From IMG/VR virus record IMGVR_UViG_3300017963_000162, positions 1-34,865 of that record: DNA of 34,865 nt; one strand, 5' to 3'. Position 1 is the first letter of the stretch. Each line of letters begins with the position of its first letter. Position numbers and translations under genes: made by a program. The stretch is from a virus. Below the pieces are notes generated by a model that made no database searches, was not told where the DNA came from, and saw only the letters and a program-made list of their open reading frames with translations. Shown here piece after piece: positions 8,050 through 15,015 of the stretch.

Positions 8050-8365
8050 TTCTCTATTTGCTTTTTCTCATAGTCTAGATATTCATGCCGATGAAGAAGC
8101 TATAAAAAAAGAAGCTGAAAGACGAATGAAGGAAGAAGCCCGCGCTCGAGAAGAAGCACGATATTGGAAAGAATATCATGAACGGCAGGCAAGAGAAAAA
8201 AAAGAAAAAGAGGAAAAAGAAAGAAAACGAGCAGAAGAAGAACGTCGCAGAAAAGAAGAGGAAAGAAAAGCCTTTGAAGAAGAAAAAGCTCGTCGCGTGA
8301 AAGCCGACCAAGAAAAAATGAAACGTCAGGAAGAAGAGGCAAAAAAAAGATTTGGAAATAAGTAA
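7964..8365 (+). CDS. Membrane-anchored, highly charged coiled-coil protein
   Basis: This 133-residue protein has an N-terminal signal/anchor (about 4-22, LFPFSLFALLFGLLFGGI). A long Glu/Lys/Arg-rich helix (about 43-130) follows, with no proline, as expected for an extended coiled coil. The layout resembles an i-spanin or another periplasm-spanning rod. The N-terminus resembles that of the next gene (KKLFPF versus KKIFPF, and both LLFGG/MLGG), suggesting duplication. The start is uncertain: the good ribosome binding site fits the ATG at 7954 in another frame better. Minus-strand Phe-rich frames here are shadows of the charged helix. Confidence 0.65.
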   Translation: MKKLFPFSLFALLFGLLFGGILKVSGASNSLFAFSHSLDIHADEEAIKKEAERRMKEEARAREEARYWKEYHERQAREKKEKEEKERKRAEEERRRKEEERKAFEEEKARRVKADQEKMKRQEEEAKKRFGNK

Positions 8366-8657
8366 AAAAATCTTTCCCTTCATCTTAATTTTTTTCCTCG
8401 GAATCATGTTAGGAGGAATATTTTATGATGCTCCAGTTAAAATTAAAGAAATTCACCCTGAATGCACATGCGCTTGTCATCGCCAACATGAGGAAGAATT
8501 GAGCCAAGAATTAGCCCAATTAAAAGCTCGAAGAGATGAAGAAAGAGAATGGAAAGGCGCCCAAAGTGAGCGGATGATGAAAGAACAAGAAGAATTTTGT
8601 TCGCGACCCTTTGTAAATTTTTTAGAAGAACTTCACAAAAAAGAACATAAGATTTAA
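8352..8657 (+). CDS. Small membrane-anchored protein, TTG start (spanin-like layout)
   Basis: This 101-residue protein has one membrane segment (about 7-25, IFPFILIFFLGIMLGGIF), then a CTCACH cysteine cluster (about 38-43) and a charged helix. It overlaps the upstream gene by 14 bp, which suggests coupled translation. The TTG start has no strong ribosome binding site; a later ATG at 8407 would cut the membrane segment. The cysteine cluster just outside the membrane could form disulphides or bind metal. Overlap plus shared architecture with the upstream gene recalls overlapping spanin pairs, but no lipobox is present, so this is not a classic Rz1. Confidence 0.55.
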   Translation: MEISKKIFPFILIFFLGIMLGGIFYDAPVKIKEIHPECTCACHRQHEEELSQELAQLKARRDEEREWKGAQSERMMKEQEEFCSRPFVNFLEELHKKEHKI

Positions 8658-8658
8658 T

Positions 8659-9018
8659 ATGTTAAGAAATTTTTTGATTGTAATTATTTCGTTTCCCTTT
8701 TTCTTGCAGGCGTCTGGGAAGGAAGAATTTCTTTCAGAAATATTTTCTGGACGTCCGCAAGGAGCTATTGAATCCTTAATAAAATGGGAAAAAAATGAAC
8801 CTTCAATTAAAAAATCACTTCCTTATCTTCTTCATATTGTATATCAGCTGAAGAAAAATATTCTTTTTGGAGACCCCGATTTTATAGAAGTTTTAGAAGT
8901 CATAGATTCAACTCATCCTAGTAAAAGTTTGATTGAAGAATTGCGTGAATCTCATAAGCAAATGTGGATTTATTATTGGGTCGAAGGAGAAGAATTATTT
9001 AGAGTGGAAGAAGAATGA
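8659..9018 (+). CDS. Secreted or periplasmic protein of unknown function
   Basis: This 119-residue protein opens with a signal peptide (MLRNFLIVIISFPFFLQASG, probable cleavage after the SG/KE region). A soluble, helix-rich acidic domain follows and ends in EELFRVEEE. No enzyme motif is visible; in particular I see no muramidase or amidase signature. It begins one base after the previous stop and is the last gene of this plus-strand run. Its 3' end overlaps the opposing gene at 8973 by 46 bp. Export together with three small membrane proteins upstream fits a lysis or envelope role, but that is inference. Confidence 0.6.
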   Translation: MLRNFLIVIISFPFFLQASGKEEFLSEIFSGRPQGAIESLIKWEKNEPSIKKSLPYLLHIVYQLKKNILFGDPDFIEVLEVIDSTHPSKSLIEELRESHKQMWIYYWVEGEELFRVEEE

Positions 9019-9164
9019 GAAGAAAAAAAAGCACTTTTGAGATCCAAAATTAATTCATTTTTTTTGTTTTTAGGGAGGGATTTAAGATAACGCTCGAGAA
9101 GAATAAGCGCCTCTGGGAAGGAGATCCTTTCATCGCTCAAAATGCGATCAATAATTTCAGTCAT
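8973..9164 (-). CDS. Small hypothetical protein
   Basis: This 63-residue protein is unrecognised. Residues 1-47 are a plausible helical domain (MTEIIDRILSDERIS, then ALILLERYLKSLPKNKK). The Ser/Thr-rich C-terminal 16 residues come from sequence antisense to the end of the gene at 8659 and may be of no functional value. GGAGG lies 6 bases before the ATG, and the gene overlaps the upstream gene at 9157 by 8 bp, so the two form a coupled pair. Confidence 0.55.
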   Translation of the reverse strand: MTEIIDRILSDERISFPEALILLERYLKSLPKNKKNELILDLKSAFFSSHSSSTLNNSSPSTQ

Positions 9165-9375
9165 TCACAACCTCCCCTTCTAATAATTGAAGTACCTGAG
9201 AAATGGAATTTGACAATCCTTGAATTTTTTCTTCTTGTTCCTTCCATCGTCGGAAAAGCCCCTTCCGAAGATTACTTTGCTGTTCTTCTAGCTTCCTAAT
9301 TTTTTCTCCATGAATCCATTCTACCGTAACGCATCCTTCAAAAAGATCCATTTGATTTGAAATATCTTTTTCCAT
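9157..9375 (-). CDS. Small coiled-coil protein
   Basis: This 72-residue protein is unrecognised. The central and C-terminal part (about 20-70, with KIRKLEEQQSNLR and GLSNSISQVLQLLEG) has the heptad pattern of a coiled coil. GAGGAG precedes the ATG at good spacing. A TATAAT on the minus strand (9419-9414), overlapping the end of the recombinase gene, could supply a private promoter. It overlaps the following small gene by 8 bp. Confidence 0.55.
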   Translation of the reverse strand: MEKDISNQMDLFEGCVTVEWIHGEKIRKLEEQQSNLRKGLFRRWKEQEEKIQGLSNSISQVLQLLEGEVVND

Positions 9376-9413
9376 TATCTCCTCAAATAAAATAAGTTAA
9401 CAATTTCATAATA

Positions 9414-9419
9414 ATTATA
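9414..9419 (-). promoter_or_regulatory. Candidate -10 box for the small gene pair at 9375
   Basis: The minus strand reads TATAAT here, a perfect -10 hexamer, about 40 bases upstream of the ATG at 9375. No good -35 lies at 17 bases, so support is limited to the -10 and the position just after the recombinase coding region. Confidence 0.35.
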
Positions 9420-9986
9420 CTATTCTGAGAGTTTTTTTTCATTCTTTATATAATTAAAAAGAGTGGTTTTCCCAATTCCATACATTAATCTTATTTCTTT
9501 AAGACTTAATCTTTTTTCATTATAGATTTGTATCATACGTTTCACTTGTAACTCACTGAGTTTTTTAGGCCGTCCTCCACATCTTCCTCTCGCTCGCGCT
9601 CCTTCTAATCCTTTTTTAGTTCTTTCACGAATAAGATTTCTTTCACATTCAGCCAAAGCAGCCATTATAGAATACATCAACTTCCCTGCCGAGGTAGAGG
9701 TATCCATTGCGAGAGAGAGGACATGAATATGAATTTTTTCTTTTTCCCATTCTTCTAGCAGTTGAAGTAAAAGTCTGCTAGTTCTGCCGAGGCGATCTAA
9801 AGAGGTTATAGTCACTATATCTCCATCTCTTAAATGGCTTCTCATTTCATTAAAACCCGGACGAAGAGCTTTATTACCCGAGGCTTTATCAGTAAAAATT
9901 TTTTTGCATCCAGCTTTTTCTAAATTAGCTATTTGATTTTCAAGTGATTGATCAGGAGTAGAAACGCGAGCATACCCAAATTTCAT
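9420..9986 (-). CDS. Serine recombinase, resolvase/invertase family
   Basis: This 188-residue protein has the length of Tn3-type resolvases and Hin/Gin invertases. The catalytic serine is S9 in GYARVSTPDQS. The arginine motif TSLDRLGRTSR is at 61-71, and a helix-turn-helix fills the C-terminus (about 148-183, SLKEIRLMYGIGKTTLFNYI). It cuts and rejoins two recombination sites through a phosphoserine intermediate, either resolving multimers or inverting a segment. I found no pair of inverted fibre segments, since both spike genes lie in the same orientation. About 280 bp upstream is a 27-bp palindrome with extra half-sites that could be its target. It may resolve dimers of a circular phage or phage-plasmid. 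The ribosome binding site is weak. Confidence 0.9.
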   Translation of the reverse strand: MKFGYARVSTPDQSLENQIANLEKAGCKKIFTDKASGNKALRPGFNEMRSHLRDGDIVTITSLDRLGRTSRLLLQLLEEWEKEKIHIHVLSLAMDTSTSAGKLMYSIMAALAECERNLIRERTKKGLEGARARGRCGGRPKKLSELQVKRMIQIYNEKRLSLKEIRLMYGIGKTTLFNYIKNEKKLSE

Positions 9987-10082
9987 TTTTATTTTTTCAA
10001 TGAGTTCTTATTCTTAAAGTATACCAATATAAGTGACCTTTGATTTTAAAACCAGTTTTTAAACTTCTATTCTTCCAACTGT

Positions 10083-10095
10083 CCGGAAATTCCGG
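10083..10095. promoter_or_regulatory. 13-bp palindrome (operator-like)
   Basis: CCGGAA, A, TTCCGG is a perfect dyad about 100 bp upstream of the serine recombinase start, in otherwise AT-rich DNA. The size and symmetry suit a dimeric regulator such as the RHH protein at 7516. No second copy was found. Confidence 0.35.
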
Positions 10096-10263
10096 CCACT
10101 TCTTTTAAAGAGTCCACAAATGGGCATTTTCGGGACCGAGTGAGTTAATAATTAGTAGAAAGAAAAATGGGGTGGAAATGGAGGGACCAATCTTTTCCAT
10201 AGGAATGGTAGTTTTTTGATGGTTAATCAAGACCCCAAACAAAGACGTATGCAAAAAAAGAAA

Positions 10264-10340
10264 AAATATGCTAGCCCCTTCAACATATTCCTAAAATATG
10301 TTGAAAAAAAGGTAAAAATGCAACATATCAATATTTTATT
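10264..10340. repeat. 27-bp palindrome with extra half-sites (candidate recombination site)
   Basis: Arms TTCAACATATT (10279-10289) and AATATGTTGAA (10295-10305) are perfect reverse complements around the 5-bp spacer CCTAA. A further CAACATAT starts at 10321, followed by AATATTTTA as an imperfect partner, and AATATGCTA lies at 10265. Neither strand has a T run after the stem that would suit a terminator. A 27-bp dyad plus a second, looser dyad near a serine recombinase gene resembles subsites of a resolvase res region, or a repressor operator array. Confidence 0.5.
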
Positions 10341-10392
10341 TTAAAAAAGACTCGCAGAAGGGACTTAGAATCGCGCCGTAAGGTGTCACCGG

Positions 10393-10398
10393 TATAAT
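10393..10398 (+). promoter_or_regulatory. Candidate -10 box for the gene at 10479
   Basis: TATAAT lies 81 bases upstream of the ATG at 10479, with no good -35 at 16-18 bases. It would give a leader of about 75 nt with a small AAAGA/TCTTT hairpin. Support is the hexamer and its position only. Confidence 0.3.
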
Positions 10399-10478
10399 GT
10401 GTCTAAAAACAAAGAAATCTCTTTGATGGCGCTTTATGCTCATCTATAGTAGAATGGAAGTATAAAAAAGGTAAAAGT

Positions 10479-10730
10479 ATGGAATGGACGCAAGTTATCG
10501 TCATTTTAGGAGTCTTTGTAGGAGCTTTTCTCTACTTAGCTAACAAAATAGACTCTAATTCGAGTAAGATGGATGATATTCGAAATGATCTTACCGGTAA
10601 AGTGGATGCTCTTAGGAATGATCTTTCAAAAGAGATTCAAAAAAACAGAGAAGAAATTCTTTGGATCAAATTCCGGTTAGATCCTCATGAACATCCACAA
10701 AAGAAAGAAGAAGAAGCGAAGGAGAATTAA
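10479..10730 (+). CDS. Small membrane protein with coiled-coil tail
   Basis: This 83-residue protein has one N-terminal membrane segment (about 5-20, QVIVILGVFVGAFLYLA). A coiled-coil (about 25-65) follows with the repeat DDIRNDLTGKVDALRNDLSK, and then an acidic/lysine tail. Proteins of this layout are common beside phage lysis genes and as membrane tethers, but I cannot assign a family. AAGG precedes the ATG. It is followed 1 bp after its stop by the 28-residue membrane peptide at 10732, so the two form a small plus-strand pair facing the end of the ejection-protein gene. Confidence 0.65.
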   Translation: MEWTQVIVILGVFVGAFLYLANKIDSNSSKMDDIRNDLTGKVDALRNDLSKEIQKNREEILWIKFRLDPHEHPQKKEEEAKEN

Positions 10731-10731
10731 C

Positions 10732-10818
10732 ATGATAATGGGAGCTTTCGCCATTCTTGCAGGCATATTGATCGCATTGAATTTAACTTCGAGAAGCAAT
10801 TCGGATCTTCCTTTCTAA
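10732..10818 (+). CDS. 28-residue membrane peptide
   Basis: The peptide begins MIMGAFAILAGILIALN and ends in a short polar tail (LTSRSNSDLPF), so it has one membrane segment. AAGGAG lies 7 bases before the ATG, and the gene follows directly on the previous stop. Its TAA overlaps the stop codon of the opposing ejection-protein gene at 10815 by a few bases. Single-span peptides of this size act as pinholin, antiholin or lysis-control peptides in some phages; the role here is unknown. Confidence 0.5.
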   Translation: MIMGAFAILAGILIALNLTSRSNSDLPF

Positions 10819-12206
10819 CTCTCGTCTAAATCAATATCGTCTTCTTTTTCTAACTCTTTGTTTAATAATTTAAGATTTCGTATCATTCCCGCTTTATTTT
10901 CTTTAAGAGAATCTCTAATGACATTTTCATAATGCTTTCTTAACACAGGATTAGTCGTCATTCGTTTGATCATTTGAGCTGATTTCGCAACTCCGATTCC
11001 TCCTCCAATCTTTGCTAATAAAGAAGGATTGTTGAGATGAAGCCCTAATAAAACTAAGGTTTCCGGCTTTAATCCATTTATATCGAAATTCTTAGAAATA
11101 TAGCGGGCCACTTTATTGCTTTGCTTGAAGCCAGAAATCGCTGTATTGGCATCCCTATACTGTTTTAAAAATGCAGGATTTTGTTTTCCGTATTCGAGCA
11201 GCTCTTTGTTAAGGACATCATCAAATCGATCAAGATAAAATCGCCCTTGATCGGTGAGGCCCGCTTCTCTATTAAAGCGAAAATCATTTATCGATTTCCG
11301 AAACGCAGGTAATTCGTCAGCTGGTATCTCTCCTCCTCCTTTGCGGAGCTTTTCTTGAAGATTTTTAGCTAAGCGATAAGCTGGGGTTTTTTGAGGAGAC
11401 ATTCCCCCTTTTTCTAGATTGGTAATGAATTTATCCACTTGAGTAATAAACCCTTTTCCTCCCACTCTAGCATCTTCCGGAATAGATTCTATCGCTTCCC
11501 GAAAAAGATTATTGGCATATTTACGGGCACTTCCTCTTCCGACACTTCCCAGGAGAAACATCATTCCTAATTTTCCCAATTGAGCTTGATTTTCCGTGGC
11601 TCCCATGGTTTTTAGGGATTCTTTCCCTAAATTACTCCCAATAGAAAGCCCTAAAGCTCGTGCAAAAGGAATTTTTCCTTTGATAGGAAGCATTAAGGTT
11701 GCTGCATCTCCTACAATTTCATCATAGAGTTCTTCTCCCCCCGAACGGGGCTCGAGATAATCTCCTGTTAACCCTTGAGTAACGCTTTCTCTAATCTCTT
11801 GAGAAGAAGGAACCTGTCCTAATGGACCCATAGCCAATTGAGCTAATTTCATCACTTCTTCAGGGGGAGAGGGAATTCCAATTTTTTCCGCTCCTTTCCC
11901 CACTAATGAAAACGCAAAGTCTCTTATATCTCCTGGAAGGCCAGCTAAGGCTTCTATTCCTCGAGCCAATGTCCTTCCTGATCCTCGCCGCACTTTTTCT
12001 TTAAAGGTTTCTTTCTGCTTCGGTAAAGGAAGTTCGGCAGCTTGTTTATAAAAAGAAGAGTGTTGTTGATACGCTTCTTGTTCCGGAGTGGCATTTTGTT
12101 GAGGTAGTCCGGGTGAATGAACATCTTCGATATTATTGGCATTGAGACCCATTTTCCCTTGATCTTGAGGATTCACTAAAGAATCTAAAAAAGTTCCTGT
12201 GCTCAT
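10815..12206 (-). CDS. Internal virion / DNA ejection protein (candidate)
   Basis: This 463-residue protein is Lys/Glu- and Gly-rich, with an alanine/glycine stretch (about 65-110) and a long helical C-terminal half. It is the last gene of the tail operon, after two other proteins with internal-virion character. Position and composition resemble the P22 gp7/gp16/gp20 or T7 internal core proteins, which leave the capsid before the DNA; this is by analogy, not family recognition. No transglycosylase or peptidase motif was seen. It starts ATG overlapping the previous stop (GAGAATGAGC), so translation is coupled. Confidence 0.65.
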   Translation of the reverse strand: MSTGTFLDSLVNPQDQGKMGLNANNIEDVHSPGLPQQNATPEQEAYQQHSSFYKQAAELPLPKQKETFKEKVRRGSGRTLARGIEALAGLPGDIRDFAFSLVGKGAEKIGIPSPPEEVMKLAQLAMGPLGQVPSSQEIRESVTQGLTGDYLEPRSGGEELYDEIVGDAATLMLPIKGKIPFARALGLSIGSNLGKESLKTMGATENQAQLGKLGMMFLLGSVGRGSARKYANNLFREAIESIPEDARVGGKGFITQVDKFITNLEKGGMSPQKTPAYRLAKNLQEKLRKGGGEIPADELPAFRKSINDFRFNREAGLTDQGRFYLDRFDDVLNKELLEYGKQNPAFLKQYRDANTAISGFKQSNKVARYISKNFDINGLKPETLVLLGLHLNNPSLLAKIGGGIGVAKSAQMIKRMTTNPVLRKHYENVIRDSLKENKAGMIRNLKLLNKELEKEDDIDLDES

Positions 12207-13492
12207 TCTCCTATCTCTCTAAATGATTGAGTATAAAAATTTAATTCTTCATCGGTAGGAATGTCATAGCCCAGTTTGGTAGCCACCCGATGAACCGTAT
12301 TAACATCCCCATATCTTTCTAGCATCAATCGCGCCATAGCGGGAGTAAGAGGAGTTCCTTTTGCCACTTTTTTTTGTAATTGATTGAGAGGAGGAAGACC
12401 TTCTTGTTGCTCTTGTATCTGCTTGATTCTAAACATTGTTCGATCAAAAATTTGTTGCTCTAAAGGTTTAATCGTTTGACGAGCTTTTCTATCTATTCCT
12501 CGCCGAATAAATCCAAATTCTTTTTCCTCTTGATGCGCAATTTTATCGTAGGCGTCTAAATAAGCTTTTTCGAGAGCTAATTCTCCTTCTAACATTTCTT
12601 GAGTGGTTAAATTGGCCTCTTCTGATTGGCCAATTTGAGGAAACATCGAATTAAGACGTTGTTCAAACCATTGGTTTTGGGCTCGGGCCGATACTCGAGA
12701 CATATTACTCAGTAAGTTCTCTTTTCCTGCCGTAACTAATTGAGCTCCTTGAGCAGTTTGAAAAAGTTTTCCTATCGCTCCCGGAAATATTTGAGCTAAA
12801 TTCGCTTTGCTTAATCGTCCAACATCTCCCGATTCCACCGCATTACGAGCAAGCGAGAGAGCACTTTCTTTACGGGGAAGAGCTTCTCGAAGTCCGCGTA
12901 CAGATTCTTCGGCTTTTTCGGTTCCCTTTCTATGGTATTCTCGATCCGATTCAAATCTTTTACGTTGTTGGGATTCTTTGGCTTCCAGAGCTTTTTGAGC
13001 GCCTTCTCCCCATCGACGCACTTGTTCATTAGGATTTGAAAGAGCTTGACTTATCATTTCTCTCGGAAATTTTCCAAAACCAGGAACGTCTACCACTTCC
13101 TCTTCTCCAAAACTTCCTTGAGGAGTTTGAATATATTCTCCTTCTTCGACCTCCATTTGAGGACGCATTTTGGCTATCTGTATCGGAGAAAAATCCTCTT
13201 TTGTTTGATCCTGAAATTGATTAAAAAAAGATTGAACACCCTGTTTTTTTGTTTCTTCTTTAAGAATCGGTCCGAGTACCCCAATGAGCTGTTGAGCGAC
13301 TTGGAGGCCTCGTGGCTGAGAAAGTAATTGTCCTAACGTGGAATTTTCCCCTACAGCCTGCATGGCACTTTGTCTCAGAGCTTCTTGGAGAGCATTTTGT
13401 TTACGTTGGTGAATCGCTTGTCCAAAACTGCTCCCTACCTGTTGGATGGCTTCTCCTAACCCTCCTAAATTATTTTGAGTAACTAAAACCAT
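12203..13492 (-). CDS. Internal virion / ejection protein (candidate)
   Basis: This 429-residue protein is Gln-, Glu- and Arg-rich and mostly helical. It has a Gln/Ala-rich N-terminal third (LGEAIQQVGSSFGQAIHQ) and long charged helices (about 165-215 and 310-370). No catalytic motif is visible. AGGAG lies 7 bases before the ATG; the stop overlaps the start of the next ejection-type gene. Its place directly after the tail hub genes and its composition suggest a protein ejected with the genome. The Gln-rich N-terminus is shared in style with the upstream 166-residue protein. Confidence 0.6.
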   Translation of the reverse strand: MVLVTQNNLGGLGEAIQQVGSSFGQAIHQRKQNALQEALRQSAMQAVGENSTLGQLLSQPRGLQVAQQLIGVLGPILKEETKKQGVQSFFNQFQDQTKEDFSPIQIAKMRPQMEVEEGEYIQTPQGSFGEEEVVDVPGFGKFPREMISQALSNPNEQVRRWGEGAQKALEAKESQQRKRFESDREYHRKGTEKAEESVRGLREALPRKESALSLARNAVESGDVGRLSKANLAQIFPGAIGKLFQTAQGAQLVTAGKENLLSNMSRVSARAQNQWFEQRLNSMFPQIGQSEEANLTTQEMLEGELALEKAYLDAYDKIAHQEEKEFGFIRRGIDRKARQTIKPLEQQIFDRTMFRIKQIQEQQEGLPPLNQLQKKVAKGTPLTPAMARLMLERYGDVNTVHRVATKLGYDIPTDEELNFYTQSFREIGE

Positions 13493-13501
13493 TTTTTTCT
13501 C

Positions 13502-14002
13502 CTAAATTAAAGCAGCGGCGCCCATTTGGCCTAAAGCGCTAATTAAAGGGCCCAAGATTCCTTGAGTTTGTTGAATATGGGGCTCAAAAGTTCTTTGGCC
13601 GGTAAGATTTCCCAACAGTCCCAGGGCGTTTAATCTATTACCTTGTTGCTGATTAAAAAAATTCATATATTGAGAACCTAATCCTGTAGCCACATCTGTC
13701 GCACTTTGGGCTAACGCTCGATTAAGAGAACCTGATCCACTTTCATCTACTCCTAAAAATTGTTCCTTAATTCCCGGAATGATCTGACGCTGTAATGCTT
13801 GTTGCGCGGGATCTATAAAAGACTTTTGAAATAAGTCTCCAAATTGTTCCGCATTATACGGCTGTAAAAAGTCACTGAAAGCCCCGCTAGCTAGCTGCTG
13901 CGATTGCGGGTTCAATGCGCTCGACAGGAAGCTGCTCTGCTGAGGAGTCAATAGATTGATGTTCCCCAGATGTTCGCTCCCCCCCATGAGTGTTTTTCCC
14001 AT
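13502..14002 (-). CDS. Small Gln-rich virion protein
   Basis: This 166-residue protein is Gln/Leu/Gly-rich (LTPQQSSFLSSALNPQSQQL; later FNQQQGNRLNALGLLGNLTG) with a hydrophobic C-terminus (ILGPLISALGQMGAAALI). It probably belongs with the two following ejection proteins. P22 gp7-like pilot proteins have similar size and composition, but I do not recognise a family. GAGG precedes the ATG at good distance. Its first 116 bp overlap the tail of the acetyltransferase-like gene in another frame, an unusually long same-strand overlap that passes through a run of seven G. Confidence 0.6.
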   Translation of the reverse strand: MGKTLMGGSEHLGNINLLTPQQSSFLSSALNPQSQQLASGAFSDFLQPYNAEQFGDLFQKSFIDPAQQALQRQIIPGIKEQFLGVDESGSGSLNRALAQSATDVATGLGSQYMNFFNQQQGNRLNALGLLGNLTGQRTFEPHIQQTQGILGPLISALGQMGAAALI

Positions 14003-14468
14003 TTTTCACCTCTTCAAGTTCATTATACTCCATCAGCACACTTTTTGACCTTTTAAATCCGTTGCGTTCGGAGTGTTTTGGATAATTAGTAACCCAATAA
14101 ATCTTATTAAGATTACCTTTCTTTCTTATAGTTTTAATATGATCCGATAATTTTTTAACAGCTATCCCTTGACACCAATATTCTTTGTCCATACTAAATG
14201 TCTGAATGATAATATCCTTTGAAAGGGGATCAATACTGAACCAAAGAGCTCCTTTCACTTCATTTTTATCATTCGCAAGGACATATAAATGTGTAAGTGG
14301 ATTAAGCTGTATGCGTCCTTGTTTGTCTTTTAGCGTACAATTAATTTCATGATATCTATAAAAATCTTCAACGCTGTAATCTCTATCTCTTACTTGTTCG
14401 ATCAAATATTTAGGGATATGAGAAGGCGTAAAGACACGAATCCATTTAAGGTCGTCAATTTTATTCAT
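13887..14468 (-). CDS. GNAT-like acetyltransferase (candidate)
   Basis: This is a 193-residue protein. The core (about 58-150) fits a GNAT fold: strands LYVLANDKNEVKGALWFSID and IIIQTFSMDKEYWCQGIAVK, where the xGIA turn is at the place of the acetyl-CoA loop, then IYWVTNYPKHSERNGFKRSK, resembling the late GNAT strand and helix. GNAT enzymes transfer an acetyl group from acetyl-CoA to an amine. The last about 38 residues (after YNELEEV) overlap the next gene and look unstructured. It lies within the tail operon, between a fibre-like protein and an ejection protein, so it may modify a virion protein or a host target during entry. GGAG precedes the ATG. Confidence 0.6.
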   Translation of the reverse strand: MNKIDDLKWIRVFTPSHIPKYLIEQVRDRDYSVEDFYRYHEINCTLKDKQGRIQLNPLTHLYVLANDKNEVKGALWFSIDPLSKDIIIQTFSMDKEYWCQGIAVKKLSDHIKTIRKKGNLNKIYWVTNYPKHSERNGFKRSKSVLMEYNELEEVKNGKNTHGGERTSGEHQSIDSSAEQLPVERIEPAIAAAS

Positions 14469-15015
14469 CTTCTACTCCTATGTAACGTAAATGACCTCCT
14501 ACAGCACCGCTTCCATAAACATTGATAGCACTTGTATCAATCCCGGAACCAAAGGCTTGAAAGGAGGCTTGATAACTGCCCGTAACACTTAGGACAACGG
14601 CTTGAGTTGCGCCGGCGGGGAAAGGGGCCTGATTCATATAGCATGTCCCTACAAAAAATAAATCTGAAATAGACGTTTGGCGATAGGGAAGATTTAACCG
14701 TAATTGCCCCGCAGCTCCTCCCGAAGAACTCCAGCGGACTTCAAACCAAACGTCTGTCATTAATCCCTGCCGCAAAACATAAGCTCCTTGGCGAGTGTAA
14801 GTGAAACTTCCCGCTGTAGTAGATCCTGCTAGTGTAGGAACATATTCTGATCCATCTACATCCAGATGATTTCTAAATACTCCATTCACATTCTGAACTG
14901 TTTGCTGATACATATTTTGAAGCTCAAAATTCAAATCTTGGAGATAGGAAGTTAGCTGTGCAGGATCTTTAGCTTCATTAAGCTCAGGAAGTTTGTAATT
15001 AATGGGAAGAGTCAT
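14461..15015 (-). CDS. Tail fibre-like / tail tip protein
   Basis: This 184-residue protein has a helical N-terminus (1-45, with YLQDLNFELQNMYQQTVQNV) that could trimerise or dock on the tail. A C-terminal beta domain follows (about 68-184, with TYTRQGAYVLRQGLMTDVWF and GQLRLNLPY). The second part resembles the end of the fibre protein at 1003 in strand pattern. ATG overlaps the stop of the tail hub gene (TAATG) and a GGAGGA lies upstream. The likely role is a short fibre or tip subunit attached to the tail hub. Confidence 0.65.
   Translation of the reverse strand: MTLPINYKLPELNEAKDPAQLTSYLQDLNFELQNMYQQTVQNVNGVFRNHLDVDGSEYVPTLAGSTTAGSFTYTRQGAYVLRQGLMTDVWFEVRWSSSGGAAGQLRLNLPYRQTSISDLFFVGTCYMNQAPFPAGATQAVVLSVTGSYQASFQAFGSGIDTSAINVYGSGAVGGHLRYIGVEDE

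Larger units (their letters stand above)
9987..10478. other. Non-coding control region, about 490 bp
   Basis: No convincing ORF lies here. The region between the recombinase (minus) and the membrane gene at 10479 (plus) holds a 13-bp palindrome (10083-10095), a 27-bp palindrome with neighbouring half-sites (10264-10340), a short inverted repeat TTGAT/ATCAA near 10218 and a TATAAT (10393-10398). It looks like a regulatory or recombination region. It is not a tRNA or a recognisable structured RNA as far as I can see. Confidence 0.6.

Noticed and set aside
8075-8407. Phe-rich minus-strand frames
   Set aside because: They are antisense to the Lys/Glu codons of the coiled-coil protein at 7964 and have no plausible protein character.
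10351-10440. Possible tRNA or small structured RNA
   Set aside because: No acceptor stem, T-loop (TTC) or anticodon arm could be formed; only short inverted repeats are present.
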